A DNA stretch of 64,000 nucleotides from Pedobacter westerhofensis. Lineage in GTDB: Bacteria > Bacteroidota > Bacteroidia > Sphingobacteriales > Sphingobacteriaceae. Position numbers and translations under genes: made by a program. The stretch's first letter is position 1. Every line of letters begins with the position of its first letter. Location of the stretch: assembly GCF_900182595.1 (NCBI RefSeq), contig NZ_FXTN01000001.1, forward strand, positions 248,001 to 312,000. Direction: 5' to 3'. The notes under the pieces were generated by a model. The model was given only the letters and a program-made list of their open reading frames with translations, was not told the origin of the DNA and searched no databases. Positions 35,255 to 43,713 of this stretch are shown here, one piece after another.

Positions 35255-35481
35255 ACAAAACCCGTCCCGCAGAACGGACACTCCATTTGGAAAAAAAATG
35301 AAAGCATCGATACAAAATCCGTCCCGCAGAATGGACACTCCGTTTGGAAAAAAAATGAAAGCATCGATACAAAATCCGTCCCGCAGAACGGACACTCCGT
35401 TTGGAAAAAAAATGAAAGCATCGATACAAAATCCGTCCCGCAGAACGGACACTCCGTTTGGAAAAAAATGAGAGCATGGAT
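35255..35481. repeat. Four tandem copies of a 57-bp repeat
   Basis: Copies at 35255-35311, 35312-35368, 35369-35425 and 35426-35481 (the last lacks one A). They differ at only a few positions. Each unit carries a TCCCGCAGAACGGACACTCC-like core that can fold as a small hairpin (ACGGA/TCCGT), an A-run, and a GCATCGATACAAAAT end. Because 57 is divisible by three, false reading frames with repeated CPFCG motifs stay open on the minus strand. The last copy's end (CATGGATACAAA) is one of the proposed MocR half-sites, so the array may have grown from an operator region. Confidence 0.9.
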
Positions 35482-35516
35482 ACAAATCTGATTTTTGTAA
35501 ATTTACGGGGTACAGA
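35475..35516 (+). promoter_or_regulatory. Candidate MocR autoregulatory operator (30-bp-spaced direct repeat)
   Basis: CATGGATACAAA (35475-35486) and ACGGGGTACAGA (35505-35516) share the core GGnTACArA and start exactly 30 bases apart. The same pair in opposite orientation precedes the aminotransferase gene at 36943-36984. A possible -7 box, GATTTTTG, lies between them at 35490-35497, so occupancy would cover the promoter. Confidence 0.6.
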
Positions 35517-35526
35517 AATCCGGCAG

Positions 35527-36942
35527 ATGAGAAAAGAAGCATTATACCTTAAAATTTCAAGAATTATTGAAGAGCAGATCCTCAGCGAAACTTTAAAAAT
35601 TGGCGATAAACTTCAGTCGATACGCAGTGTACAAAAGATCTATAACGTTAGCCTTAATACCGTTAAACAAGCTTTTTTAGAGCTTGAAAGCAAATCATTG
35701 ATAGAGTCGCGGCCAAAATCAGGCTATTATGTCAGCAAGATCTCACAACGCAGGTTTTCTTTGCCCTCTTTCTCTACACTGAAATCCTCAGATAAGGAAA
35801 ATCACCCCGAAGACCTGATCAGCAAAGTATTTAATACACTGACAGATAAAAACATCACTCAGTTTTCACTGGGAGTGCCCCACCAAAACCTGTTGCCCAT
35901 TGCAAAACTCAACAAGAGCCTGGTAAAAACATTGAGTACCCTCAGTGATGGCGGTACCAGCTACGAACCTGTAGCGGGCAACATCAATTTACGGCGAAGC
36001 ATTGCCAAGTGGTCAACGGTCTGGGAAGGAAAGCTTAACGAAGATGATATTGTGACTACCTCTGGTACAATGAATGCAATTTTCAATTGTTTGATGGCAG
36101 TGACCCAACCAGGGGATACTGTTGCCATTGAGAGCCCCGTTTATTTTGGGATTATCCAGATCATAAAATCCCTGGGACTGAAGGCAATTGAAATCCCTAC
36201 CCATCCCGTTACAGGAATAGACCTGGATTCTTTGAAAACGGAATTACCCAATATTAATGCCTGCTGCATCATCAGTAATTTCAGTAACCCACTGGGCTGT
36301 CTGATGCCTGATGAAAATAAAAAAGAACTGGTGAGGATGCTCAGCGAATACGATATTCCCCTGATTGAAGACGATCTCTATGGAAATCTTTATTTTGGCA
36401 GCAGCAGTCCTAAACCCTGTAAAGCATATGACGAAGCCGGCATTGTCATGTGGTGCAGCTCTGTGTCTAAAACACTGGCACCTGGATACCGGGTAGGCTG
36501 GGTGGCGCCGGGAAAGTATAAAGAAAAGTTAATCAGGCAAAAATTCCTGCAGACGATTTCTACTCCCACTTTGTACCAGGAGGTTGTGGCCGATTTTATG
36601 GAACACGGCCGGTATGATCACCATCTGCGCAATTTCAGGAAAAGCCTGTATGCAAACTGCCTGCAGTATCAGCGTGCAATCGAAGACTATTTCCCTGACA
36701 ATACCAGCATCTCCCAGCCGCAGGGCGGTTTTATGCTGTGGCTGGAACTGGATAAAAGAGTGGATACAGCCAAATTGTTTGATACCGCCCTCCGTCAGAA
36801 TATAAGTTTTGCACCTGGAAGGATGTTTACACAACATAACCAGTATGATAATTGCATGCGCCTGAATTTTGCACTGGAATGGAATGACAAACTGGATAAA
36901 GACCTGCAGCGCCTGGGGGCTATGGTAAAGAATTACAAATAA
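35527..36942 (+). CDS. MocR-type regulator (GntR HTH plus aminotransferase-like domain)
   Basis: A 471-residue regulator. The N-terminal 70 residues are a GntR winged helix (YLKISRIIEEQILSETLKIG, SLNTVKQAFLELESKSLIE), followed by a class-I aminotransferase-like domain (about 110-471) with the PLP-lysine region WCSSVSKTLAPGYRVGW and FSNPLGCLMP. MocR proteins use bound PLP and an amine ligand to control nearby genes. The ATG at 35527 gives the normal family N-terminus; the open frame extends 23 codons further into the repeat array but starts with TTG. The branched-chain aminotransferase just downstream carries the same half-sites and is the likely target. Confidence 0.9.
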   Translation: MRKEALYLKISRIIEEQILSETLKIGDKLQSIRSVQKIYNVSLNTVKQAFLELESKSLIESRPKSGYYVSKISQRRFSLPSFSTLKSSDKENHPEDLISKVFNTLTDKNITQFSLGVPHQNLLPIAKLNKSLVKTLSTLSDGGTSYEPVAGNINLRRSIAKWSTVWEGKLNEDDIVTTSGTMNAIFNCLMAVTQPGDTVAIESPVYFGIIQIIKSLGLKAIEIPTHPVTGIDLDSLKTELPNINACCIISNFSNPLGCLMPDENKKELVRMLSEYDIPLIEDDLYGNLYFGSSSPKPCKAYDEAGIVMWCSSVSKTLAPGYRVGWVAPGKYKEKLIRQKFLQTISTPTLYQEVVADFMEHGRYDHHLRNFRKSLYANCLQYQRAIEDYFPDNTSISQPQGGFMLWLELDKRVDTAKLFDTALRQNISFAPGRMFTQHNQYDNCMRLNFALEWNDKLDKDLQRLGAMVKNYK

Positions 36943-37005
36943 TCTGTACCCATTCAAAAACACCTAACTGTATCTGTAACCATTGTTCTCAATTCCCTAA
37001 TTTTA
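36943..37005 (+). promoter_or_regulatory. Promoter with candidate MocR operator of the aminotransferase gene
   Basis: TCTGTACCCATT (36943-36954) and TCTGTAACCATT (36973-36984) differ at one base and start 30 bases apart, three helical turns. A -7-like TAATTTTA lies at 36998-37005; the second half-site covers the expected -33 position. The reverse complements match the pair in front of the MocR gene. Confidence 0.65.
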
Positions 37006-37033
37006 CAGAAAAGCACCCTGTAAAATTTTATTT

Positions 37034-38077
37034 ATGATAGCAACAGAAAGCAGCACAGCAACCAAACCCACAACTACCTTCGGAACCCAGTTATCACCGC
37101 ACATGTTTATAGGCCGCTATAGCGGCGGACAATGGCAAACACCCGAAATTATGCCTTATCAAAATATAAACATTGCACCTACCAACCTGGCATTGCATTA
37201 TGGACAAAGCGTTTTTGAAGGGATGAAGGCGTTTCGCATGAAAGATGGAAATGTATCTGTGTTCCGCATGAAGAAACACCATGAAAGGTTTAACCGTACT
37301 ATGGAAAGAATGTGTATTCCACCGCTTTCCTACGACTATTTTGCAAATGGAATCAAAGAACTGGTAGCACTTGATGAATCAAGCGTCCCCGCTGAAAACG
37401 GATCTTCTTTATACATCAGGCCTTTTGTGTTTGCTACGGATGAATCTTTTGGGGTTAAGGTATCAGATACCTACGCTTTTATTATTTTCACCGGCCCCGT
37501 GGCCGCACTTTACGGCAAACCGGTAAAAGTAAAGGTCGAGACCGAATATACCCGTGCAGCTGAGGGTGGTACAGGGGCTGTAAAATGTGCAGGTAATTAC
37601 GCTGCAGCCTTGTACCCCACCTTTCTTGCAAAACAAGATGGGTATGACCAGCTACTGTGGACAGACAGTAAAAATCATGAGTTTATAGAAGAATCCGGAA
37701 CCATGAATGTCATGTTTGTGATCAATGATACCCTGGTAACTCCTGCCCTGTCAGGAACAATACTGGATGGGGTAACCCGCAGTTCATTGATTCAAGTAGC
37801 GCAGGATTTAGGGTATCGCGTTCAGCAGCGAAAAATCAGCTTTCATGAACTGATTGCCGCGTCAGCAGACGGGAGCCTGACAGAAGCATTTGGCGCAGGT
37901 ACCGCCGCTGTGATCAGCAGCATTTCTGTAATCAATATACTGGGAAAGGATTATACACTGCCTGCTACAGATGAAAACAGCCTGAGCATAAAGTTAAGGG
38001 ATCAATTGGAAGCCATTCGCAGGGGCGATATTGCGGATCAGCACAACTGGAATACCATTGTTCCAGCCAACCGTTAA
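37034..38077 (+). CDS. ilvE: Branched-chain amino acid aminotransferase
   Basis: A 347-residue class-IV PLP aminotransferase of the type-II (about 350-residue) BCAT group, which exchanges amino groups between glutamate and the 2-oxoacids of Leu, Ile and Val. Visible motifs: LHYGQSVFEGMKAFR, YIRPFVFATDESFGV, GAVKCAGNYAAAL with the PLP-binding Lys, and EESGTMNVMFV. The gene starts 91 bases after the MocR stop, behind its own promoter with a paired 30-bp-spaced motif, so it is probably the regulator's target. A link to branched-chain amino acid level is likely but not shown. Confidence 0.95.
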   Translation: MIATESSTATKPTTTFGTQLSPHMFIGRYSGGQWQTPEIMPYQNINIAPTNLALHYGQSVFEGMKAFRMKDGNVSVFRMKKHHERFNRTMERMCIPPLSYDYFANGIKELVALDESSVPAENGSSLYIRPFVFATDESFGVKVSDTYAFIIFTGPVAALYGKPVKVKVETEYTRAAEGGTGAVKCAGNYAAALYPTFLAKQDGYDQLLWTDSKNHEFIEESGTMNVMFVINDTLVTPALSGTILDGVTRSSLIQVAQDLGYRVQQRKISFHELIAASADGSLTEAFGAGTAAVISSISVINILGKDYTLPATDENSLSIKLRDQLEAIRRGDIADQHNWNTIVPANR

Positions 38078-38130
38078 CAAACTGCCGTCCTTGACATCAG
38101 ATACCGGAAGGCTTACAGGAAAGCTGAGCG

Positions 38131-38487
38131 TTAACTTCTCCCTGTAATTTCCTTTCGGTGTTCTAAACCCCAGTCCGTCAGATTATGAATGATGGTCTGC
38201 AGGGTCCTGCCATGTTTCGTAAGCTCATAATGAACGGTCACGGGATGTGTATCCAACACTGTGCGCTCAATTAGTTTGTTGATTTCCAGCTCTTTTAATT
38301 CTTTGCTCAACATTTTGTTGGATATACCTGGTACATCATTCAGAATATCGGAGAATCTCCTTCTGTTGTAATGGCACACGGATGAAATAATATAAATTTT
38401 CCATTTCCCGTTCAGTACGTCCATCGCGTCGTGGACCGCCATCATTTCTTTTTTGCGGTCTATTTCAAAATTCGGTTTGCACTCCAT
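38131..38487 (-). CDS. HxlR-family transcriptional regulator
   Basis: A 118-residue winged-helix regulator, typical HxlR size: AMDVLNGKWKIYIISSVCH, RRFSDILNDVPGISNKMLSKELKELE, and VHYELTKHGRTLQTIIHNLTDWG. Some family members sense aldehydes or redox stress. Here only one Cys besides an N-terminal one is visible. It is divergent from an SDR dehydrogenase gene, and an array of five GTTACT boxes fills the region between, starting three bases from its ATG. It probably represses itself and the SDR. Confidence 0.92.
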   Translation of the reverse strand: MECKPNFEIDRKKEMMAVHDAMDVLNGKWKIYIISSVCHYNRRRFSDILNDVPGISNKMLSKELKELEINKLIERTVLDTHPVTVHYELTKHGRTLQTIIHNLTDWGLEHRKEITGRS

Positions 38488-38489
38488 AT

Positions 38490-38564
38490 GTTACTTCGTT
38501 ACTTCAAGGTTACTGTTACTTTTCGAAACAAAGTTACTAAAATATCTTTTTGTATCTAACTTTA
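38490..38564 (+). promoter_or_regulatory. Array of five GTTACT boxes and SDR promoter
   Basis: GTTACT hexamers start at 38490, 38498, 38509, 38515 and 38533, all in the same direction, between the divergent HxlR and SDR genes. A -7-like TAACTTTA is at 38557-38564, and the last hexamer lies at the expected -33 position. This is the natural binding region for the HxlR regulator. Confidence 0.6.
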
Positions 38565-38589
38565 CTGCCCATACAAAGACAATAAAAAG

Positions 38590-39585
38590 ATGGCACAAAA
38601 TAATTATGAAGGAGCGTTGCAGCAACCAATTGGTTCGGGGTTCAGCGCAGCATCTACCACAAGTGATGTAATCAAAGGAATTGACCTTACCGGAAAGATA
38701 GCGATCGTTACCGGTGGCAGCACAGGCATCGGGCAAGAAACTGTAAAAACACTATCTCAGGCAGGAGCCACAGTTATCGTACCTGCACGGGATACAGATA
38801 AAGCCAGGAAAAACCTGAAAGATATCGCCCGCGTTGAAATAGAGGAACTGGACCTGATCGATCCCCTTTCAATTGACAGCTTTGCAGAAAAATTTTTGGC
38901 GTCGGGGCGGCCATTACATCTGCTGATTGACAATGCAGGAATTATGTTCGTGCCATTACGCCGTGATGCGAGAGGGAACGAATCGCAACTTGCAACCAAT
39001 TATCTGGCAGTGTTCAGGCTTACAGCCAGATTATGGGAACCCTTAAAAAAAGCGAATGGCGCAAGAGTGGTCAATGTTTCTTCCATGGGGCACCACTTCG
39101 CGCCTTTCAATTTTGAGGATCCAAATTTCACAAATCATGAGTATCAAACATTAGCAGCATATGGGCAATCAAAAACAGCTTTGAATTTGTTTTCTCTTGA
39201 ACTGGACAACCGTGCTAAAGCCTTCGGCGTACGGGCATTTTCATTACATCCGGGAAATATCTGGGGAACAGAGCTCACCAGGGAGGCACCCCTGGAAATA
39301 TTACAGCGCTTTGGCTTTTATGATGAAAAGGGAGACTTGGTCCAGGATGTGATTGATTCACTTAAGACTATTCCGCAGGGTGCAGCTACAACAATCTGGG
39401 CGGCTACAAGTGCTGCATTAAATGATTTGGGCGGCGTTTATCTTGAAGATGTGGATATCGCTAAATTAGCGGAAGATGAATCAGCATCCGATGGCGTCAA
39501 CCCCTATGCCCTGAAAGAAGCCAGCGCAAAGAAATTGTGGCAGCTGACCGAAGAGCTAACAGGAATTACCTTTAATATAGCGTAA
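38590..39585 (+). CDS. Short-chain dehydrogenase/reductase (SDR)
   Basis: A 331-residue NAD(P)-dependent oxidoreductase with the Rossmann motif TGGSTGIGQ (about 38-46), DNAGIM, and the catalytic YGQSK. It is larger than the 250-residue classical SDRs and resembles the WWOX/retinol-dehydrogenase-like group. Its substrate is unknown. It is divergent from an HxlR regulator and probably controlled by it, a common arrangement for detoxifying oxidoreductases. A terminator shared with the convergent SDR follows. Confidence 0.9.
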   Translation: MAQNNYEGALQQPIGSGFSAASTTSDVIKGIDLTGKIAIVTGGSTGIGQETVKTLSQAGATVIVPARDTDKARKNLKDIARVEIEELDLIDPLSIDSFAEKFLASGRPLHLLIDNAGIMFVPLRRDARGNESQLATNYLAVFRLTARLWEPLKKANGARVVNVSSMGHHFAPFNFEDPNFTNHEYQTLAAYGQSKTALNLFSLELDNRAKAFGVRAFSLHPGNIWGTELTREAPLEILQRFGFYDEKGDLVQDVIDSLKTIPQGAATTIWAATSAALNDLGGVYLEDVDIAKLAEDESASDGVNPYALKEASAKKLWQLTEELTGITFNIA

Positions 39586-39603
39586 TATCTGCAGACCATA
39601 TGT

Positions 39604-39641
39604 AAACAGGGGCCAGCTCTATCGAGTACAGGCCCCTGTTT
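39604..39641. terminator. Shared terminator between two convergent SDR genes
   Basis: 11-base perfect arms (39604-39614, 39631-39641; AAACAGGGGCC and its complement) around a 16-base loop, between the stops of two converging genes. Confidence 0.8.
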
Positions 39642-39689
39642 TAAACGTAATCTACAAAGCGGATGATATCACCGCGTGATCAGTTCAGC

Positions 39690-40520
39690 TTAAAAATCAG
39701 TGGAACAGGAGATTTCTTTCCAGGCATCCATCTCCCCCTGTAATTGCCCGATTTTAGTTTCTCCACGTTCAAATGCATCACTGCCCATAAACAGGTTAAC
39801 AGCAGGGTTTGCGCTCTCCACTAATTTCAGGAATACATCTGCAATCTTGTCCGGATCACCCAGTTGTGCACCGTCCATATTATTCATCTTTTGATGAGAT
39901 TCCCTTAAATAGGCATAGTCCTCTATTTGATTCTGGTTATACGCGATAGAATCTGCTTTGGCGAAACTGGTCCTGAACCATCCCGGTATCACGTTGGTGA
40001 CAGATATGCCCAATGGTTTAAGATCATTGGCCAGTGCTTCGCTCAGACCGCTCAGTGCAAATTTTGCCGCGCAGTACATTGGCCATCCCATACCGGGCGC
40101 AAAACCAGCGATCGAAGAAATATTGATGATATGCCCTGAACGTGCCGGTCTCATATAGGGTAAAGCCTGCTGGATCACCCGTACGGCTGAGAAGAAGTTA
40201 ACCTGAAAATTTTCATCAATTTCCGCTGTGGTCAATTCTTCCAATGCCCCGCCCAATCCATAACCTGCATTATTGACAACAACGTCGAGACGTCCGAATT
40301 TCTCTATTGTTTTTTGGATAGATGCAGCAACAGACTGCTCGCTTTTCAGATCTACTTCCAATGGCAGGAACCTGTCGCTAATCGCTTTAAACTCTTCAAA
40401 GGCATTTACAGATCTCGACGTTGCTGCAACACTGTGGCCCTTTGCCAGCAGTTGTTTTACAAGTGACAAGCCCATCCCTTTGGATGCACCTGTGATATAC
40501 CAAATTTTTGTATTGCTCAT
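39690..40520 (-). CDS. Short-chain dehydrogenase/reductase (classical-type SDR)
   Basis: A 276-residue oxidoreductase with ITGASKGMGLSLV near the N-terminus, NNAGYGLGG, the Ser of NISSIAG and the catalytic YCAAK. The length and motifs fit the classical SDR group. The substrate cannot be told. It is followed upstream by an AraC-type regulator gene in the same direction with 81 bases between, a pairing often seen for inducible oxidoreductases, so regulation by that protein is plausible. Confidence 0.9.
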   Translation of the reverse strand: MSNTKIWYITGASKGMGLSLVKQLLAKGHSVAATSRSVNAFEEFKAISDRFLPLEVDLKSEQSVAASIQKTIEKFGRLDVVVNNAGYGLGGALEELTTAEIDENFQVNFFSAVRVIQQALPYMRPARSGHIINISSIAGFAPGMGWPMYCAAKFALSGLSEALANDLKPLGISVTNVIPGWFRTSFAKADSIAYNQNQIEDYAYLRESHQKMNNMDGAQLGDPDKIADVFLKLVESANPAVNLFMGSDAFERGETKIGQLQGEMDAWKEISCSTDF

Positions 40521-40601
40521 AACTTTATCTTTGAAACAAAATTACGGTAAAGGCACACGCTATTTTTGTTGCATACAAACCATTATTTGCAAAATTCAAA
40601 C

Positions 40602-41501
40602 CTATCTGAATACTGAAGGGCTCATGCTGGTTTGCTTCTTAAAAAAGTTATTGAAATGCGCCTGATCGTCGAAGCCCAGGGCATAGCTGATTTCTGCGAT
40701 GTTCCAGTCTGTATGCTTTAACAATGCCTTTGCTTCTGAAGTCAGCCGCTCAAAAATCAAATCAGTGGTAGTACGTCCGGTAGTTTTCTTTATTGCACGG
40801 TTAAGGTAATTGACATGGATGGAGAGCTTGTCTGCCATAACTTTGGGAGAACGCATCTCAAAACGCTGCGAGGCCGATTCTATCGGGAACTGACGTTCAA
40901 GTAATTCTGTAAAAACAGAAGTGATCCTTAAGGCCGCATCCGGATGTTTATATGTACTGCTGACAGGCTGGATTTTCAGGGCCAGATAAATCATTTCGCT
41001 GATGTAATTCCTGATCAGCTCATACTTATAGATGTAATCTGTATTAAATTCCCGGATGACTTTTTCAAAGAGGCTCCGCACTTCCAGCGTATTGGTTTCA
41101 TCCAGCCCAAATACAGGCTGCGAGCCCGCCGCAAACAAGGGAAGGTCATATAGGTTTAAACGCAGGTTTTCTTTAAAAAACTCATCCTTGAACACACAGA
41201 AATAACCTGTGGTACCAGCAGTCAGCGGATCGTAGGTATATGGCACCTGCGGATTAAAGAACAGCAGTGTATTGCCATTTACAGGGATACTTTTGTCGCC
41301 GTAATGGAATACATTTTCTCCCTGAAAAAGCATGATCTTAAAGAAATCCCTGCGAATAAAGGTTGCTGAAGTGCTGCCTGTACGAATACGGTCTTCAATC
41401 CTGAAAACATTAAATTGTCCGGTGCCATTTTGCAAATCTTCTGATGAGCTGCCATATTTCTCCCTGTAAAACTGTTCCAGTGATTCTGTTGTCTTTGCCA
41501 T
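40602..41501 (-). CDS. AraC-family transcriptional regulator
   Basis: A 299-residue regulator. The C-terminal 100 residues form the double helix-turn-helix (MADKLSIHVNYLNRAIKKTTG, WNIAEISYALGFDDQAHFNNFFKKQTSMSPSVFR). The N-terminal part is a cupin-like sensor (about 30-130, with FFKIMLFQGENVFHYG and NTLLFFNPQVPYTYD). The ATG at 41501 was chosen; the frame is open 13 codons further but that extension looks unlike the family. The effector is unknown. The gene precedes a classical SDR in the same direction. Confidence 0.9.
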   Translation of the reverse strand: MAKTTESLEQFYREKYGSSSEDLQNGTGQFNVFRIEDRIRTGSTSATFIRRDFFKIMLFQGENVFHYGDKSIPVNGNTLLFFNPQVPYTYDPLTAGTTGYFCVFKDEFFKENLRLNLYDLPLFAAGSQPVFGLDETNTLEVRSLFEKVIREFNTDYIYKYELIRNYISEMIYLALKIQPVSSTYKHPDAALRITSVFTELLERQFPIESASQRFEMRSPKVMADKLSIHVNYLNRAIKKTTGRTTTDLIFERLTSEAKALLKHTDWNIAEISYALGFDDQAHFNNFFKKQTSMSPSVFR

Positions 41502-41584
41502 AGCGCGATGTGATTTGCAAAATTGAAACTTTTTGCTCAAACATCCAACGATTTTCTCAGCAATTCTATCTGAGCAGTGCCAGC

Positions 41585-42352
41585 CTACCTGTTAAGCCAG
41601 TGCTTAAACTGATTGGCCCGGTTTTTACTCACGATCACACCTCCCGGAACATCCGGCTCCACATATACCTTCAGCTTGCCGTTAAAGTAATTATGAACCG
41701 ATCTTACAGCCGAAAAAGATGTAATATACTGCCGGTTTAAACGGAAGAACACTTCAGGATCAAGCATTTTATCCAGTTCGTCCAGGGTATAATCCAGCAT
41801 ATAGCGCTTGTTGGCAAAGGAATTCAGGAAGGAAAGTTTATCCTCAAAACTGAAATGGGCAGCATCTGCGACAGATACGGGGATGAATTTATCACCCTGG
41901 CGGATCAGGAACCGGTTTCGGTATTGCGGCTTTACTACCGGGCCCCTGCCTGAAATCAGCAGTGATTCCATAATTGCCCTGAAGTTATCGGGTGCAGGCG
42001 CCATGGACTGAAATTTCCGCAGTGCCCCCTCCAGCAGTTGCGGTTCAACAGGTTTGAGCAGGTAATCAATGCTGTTCACTTTAAAAGCCTGTATGGCAAA
42101 TTCGTCAAATGCAGTCGTAAATATCACCGGTGCCCTGAGTTCTACGTGTTCAAATATTTCGAAAGACTGGCCATCTGCCAGCATGATATCCATAAAAATC
42201 AGGTCGGGCGCAGTATTTTCCTTAAACCAGAAAACCGCATCCTCCACGCTGTCAATCGTATCCAGGATAGTCATTGCCGGATCGTAATCCAGCAGCAAAT
42301 TTGTAAGTCTTTTAGCAGCAAGCGCTTCGTCTTCGATGATCAGTATTTTCAT
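41585..42352 (-). CDS. LytTR-family response regulator
   Basis: A 255-residue response regulator. The receiver domain has the acidic pair at 7-8, Asp55 in LIFMDIMLADG and the LLKPVEPQLL loop. The LytTR DNA-binding domain occupies about 150-255 (FFRLNRQYITSFSAV). It begins one base after the stop of the sensor kinase gene. The pair is divergent from the RND efflux operon, and the region before that operon has a direct repeat with 21-base spacing, the known geometry of LytTR binding sites. It is thus the likely activator of the efflux operon. Confidence 0.94.
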   Translation of the reverse strand: MKILIIEDEALAAKRLTNLLLDYDPAMTILDTIDSVEDAVFWFKENTAPDLIFMDIMLADGQSFEIFEHVELRAPVIFTTAFDEFAIQAFKVNSIDYLLKPVEPQLLEGALRKFQSMAPAPDNFRAIMESLLISGRGPVVKPQYRNRFLIRQGDKFIPVSVADAAHFSFEDKLSFLNSFANKRYMLDYTLDELDKMLDPEVFFRLNRQYITSFSAVRSVHNYFNGKLKVYVEPDVPGGVIVSKNRANQFKHWLNR

Positions 42353-42353
42353 T

Positions 42354-43403
42354 TTATTCCTGGCTGATAATTAGGGGAAGTGAAACAGTAAATTCAGTTG
42401 ATGTGGCCAGTATATTCACAATTTTATTGGTGAGCAGTTCGTATCTGGTGACGATATTCCTGAGCCCTGTGTTGGTAGATTCTACCCCTGAGGTTTTCCG
42501 CTGCAGGTTGTTGCTTACAATAATAAAATTTTTGGTTACCCTGATATCGATGGCCAGGGGCTTTCTTTTAGAGATGATGTTATGCTTGATTGCATTTTCT
42601 ACCAGCATCTGCAGGGTAAAGGGAATCACCTGCAGATGGTCCAGTTTTTCGGGCAGATGATAACTGATCATCAGGTTTTCGCCAAAGCGCATCTGATGAA
42701 GGAAAATATAATCATCCAAGAAATTTTTCTCGGTTTCAAGGCTGATCACGTTCTTCCCATTGTAGTTTAGCACATGCCGGTAAACATTGGAAAGCCGCTG
42801 GATAAACAAAACGGAAAGCTGAGGGTCTTCCGGAACAAGAGTAATCAGTGCATTGAGACTGTTGAACAGGAAATGCGGACTGATCTGATTTCTAAGCAGC
42901 TCCAGTTGTGAAATGAGCGATTCTTTTTTTAACCGTTCAGATTCATACAGGCTTTGTTCGTATAAACCAAAGTAATAGGCACATTCATAGATAACCGTCA
43001 CCAGCCCCAGAATCAGTACACTTCTCAGCACCATATCTTTATATTCAGAAAGAAAGGGATCACGGTTGGTTTGAGGAAGATTGACATTGATAACTGTGAT
43101 CAGGAAACCCGCAACAAGTACGAAGACCACAAAAACCACGATGTGCATAGCGATACGTTTGCTGGTATCTTTCAGATCGGGATACTTGCTGCGCATGTAA
43201 AGAACGATCATCCTGTTGCTTTCCCAGTAACAAAACACATAAAAGATATTTCTGAAAATTTTATATATCAGCATTTTGGGCGAAATGACCACGGGTATGA
43301 TATCGCTCGACATGAGGAGCAGGATGGCAACAAGGGGGATGCCAATCCTCCTTACCCATTTATCATTCAATCCTTTGTTGTTCGCCTTCAAAACTGTTGC
43401 CAT
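42354..43403 (-). CDS. LytS-family sensor histidine kinase
   Basis: A 349-residue membrane kinase: four hydrophobic helices in the first 150 residues, then the His_kinase motif QISPHFLFNSLNALITLVP (His is the phosphosite), and the ATPase part with QMLVENAIKHN and NTGLRNIVTRYELL. It has no separate extracellular sensor domain, so it probably senses through its membrane part. The regulator gene follows after one base. The transcript is divergent from the efflux operon, 310 bases away, and likely controls it. Confidence 0.93.
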   Translation of the reverse strand: MATVLKANNKGLNDKWVRRIGIPLVAILLLMSSDIIPVVISPKMLIYKIFRNIFYVFCYWESNRMIVLYMRSKYPDLKDTSKRIAMHIVVFVVFVLVAGFLITVINVNLPQTNRDPFLSEYKDMVLRSVLILGLVTVIYECAYYFGLYEQSLYESERLKKESLISQLELLRNQISPHFLFNSLNALITLVPEDPQLSVLFIQRLSNVYRHVLNYNGKNVISLETEKNFLDDYIFLHQMRFGENLMISYHLPEKLDHLQVIPFTLQMLVENAIKHNIISKRKPLAIDIRVTKNFIIVSNNLQRKTSGVESTNTGLRNIVTRYELLTNKIVNILATSTEFTVSLPLIISQE

Positions 43404-43631
43404 ACCTCTAAATTTACAGGGAATCCTTTACCCTAACAAGCGATAAAACTATATCCTGCCTGTCTAGTGTAAACATCGTCAATAATTAACGTCAAAATCA
43501 GGATTAAACGATAAGACCGCCTTCACATATGATGAAGCGTCTAAACCTGGGGTTAAAGCAACCTCTGCTGTAAAAATAATGCTTCCCGGCTCTTAAAGCC
43601 GCCCTTCTCCGGGCAATCCGTTCATCACAAC
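43404..43631. other. Divergent intergenic region, kinase side
   Basis: About 230 bases upstream of the kinase gene; no clear structural element apart from scattered AT-rich stretches. With the sites listed next it makes up the 310-base divergent region. Confidence 0.4.
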
Positions 43632-43666
43632 ATTCAGTTGTTTCAACCAGATATTCAGTGCTTTCA
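43632..43666 (+). promoter_or_regulatory. Candidate LytTR binding site (21-bp-spaced direct repeat)
   Basis: ATTCAGTTGTTTCA (43632-43645) and ATTCAGTGCTTTCA (43653-43666) match at 12 of 14 positions and start 21 bases apart, two helical turns. They lie just upstream of the efflux operon promoter, where an activator would bind. Confidence 0.6.
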
Positions 43667-43678
43667 TGTGCATATCCA

Positions 43679-43709
43679 TTTCTGCGGAGATCAGGCGCGG
43701 CTAAGTTTG
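43679..43709 (+). promoter_or_regulatory. Promoter of the first RND efflux operon
   Basis: TTTC at 43679-43682, 19 bases, then TAAGTTTG at 43702-43709: a near-perfect TTTG-N19-TAnnTTTG Bacteroidota promoter. The ATG at 43714 is only four bases after it, so the mRNA should be leaderless or nearly so. Confidence 0.7.
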
Positions 43710-43713
43710 CACC

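Noticed and set aside
35221-35477. Minus-strand frames with repeated CPFCG zinc-ribbon-like motifs
   Set aside because: They come from the 57-bp repeat, whose length is divisible by three, which keeps several frames open at once. No start signal or folding unit is evident, so coding is unlikely.
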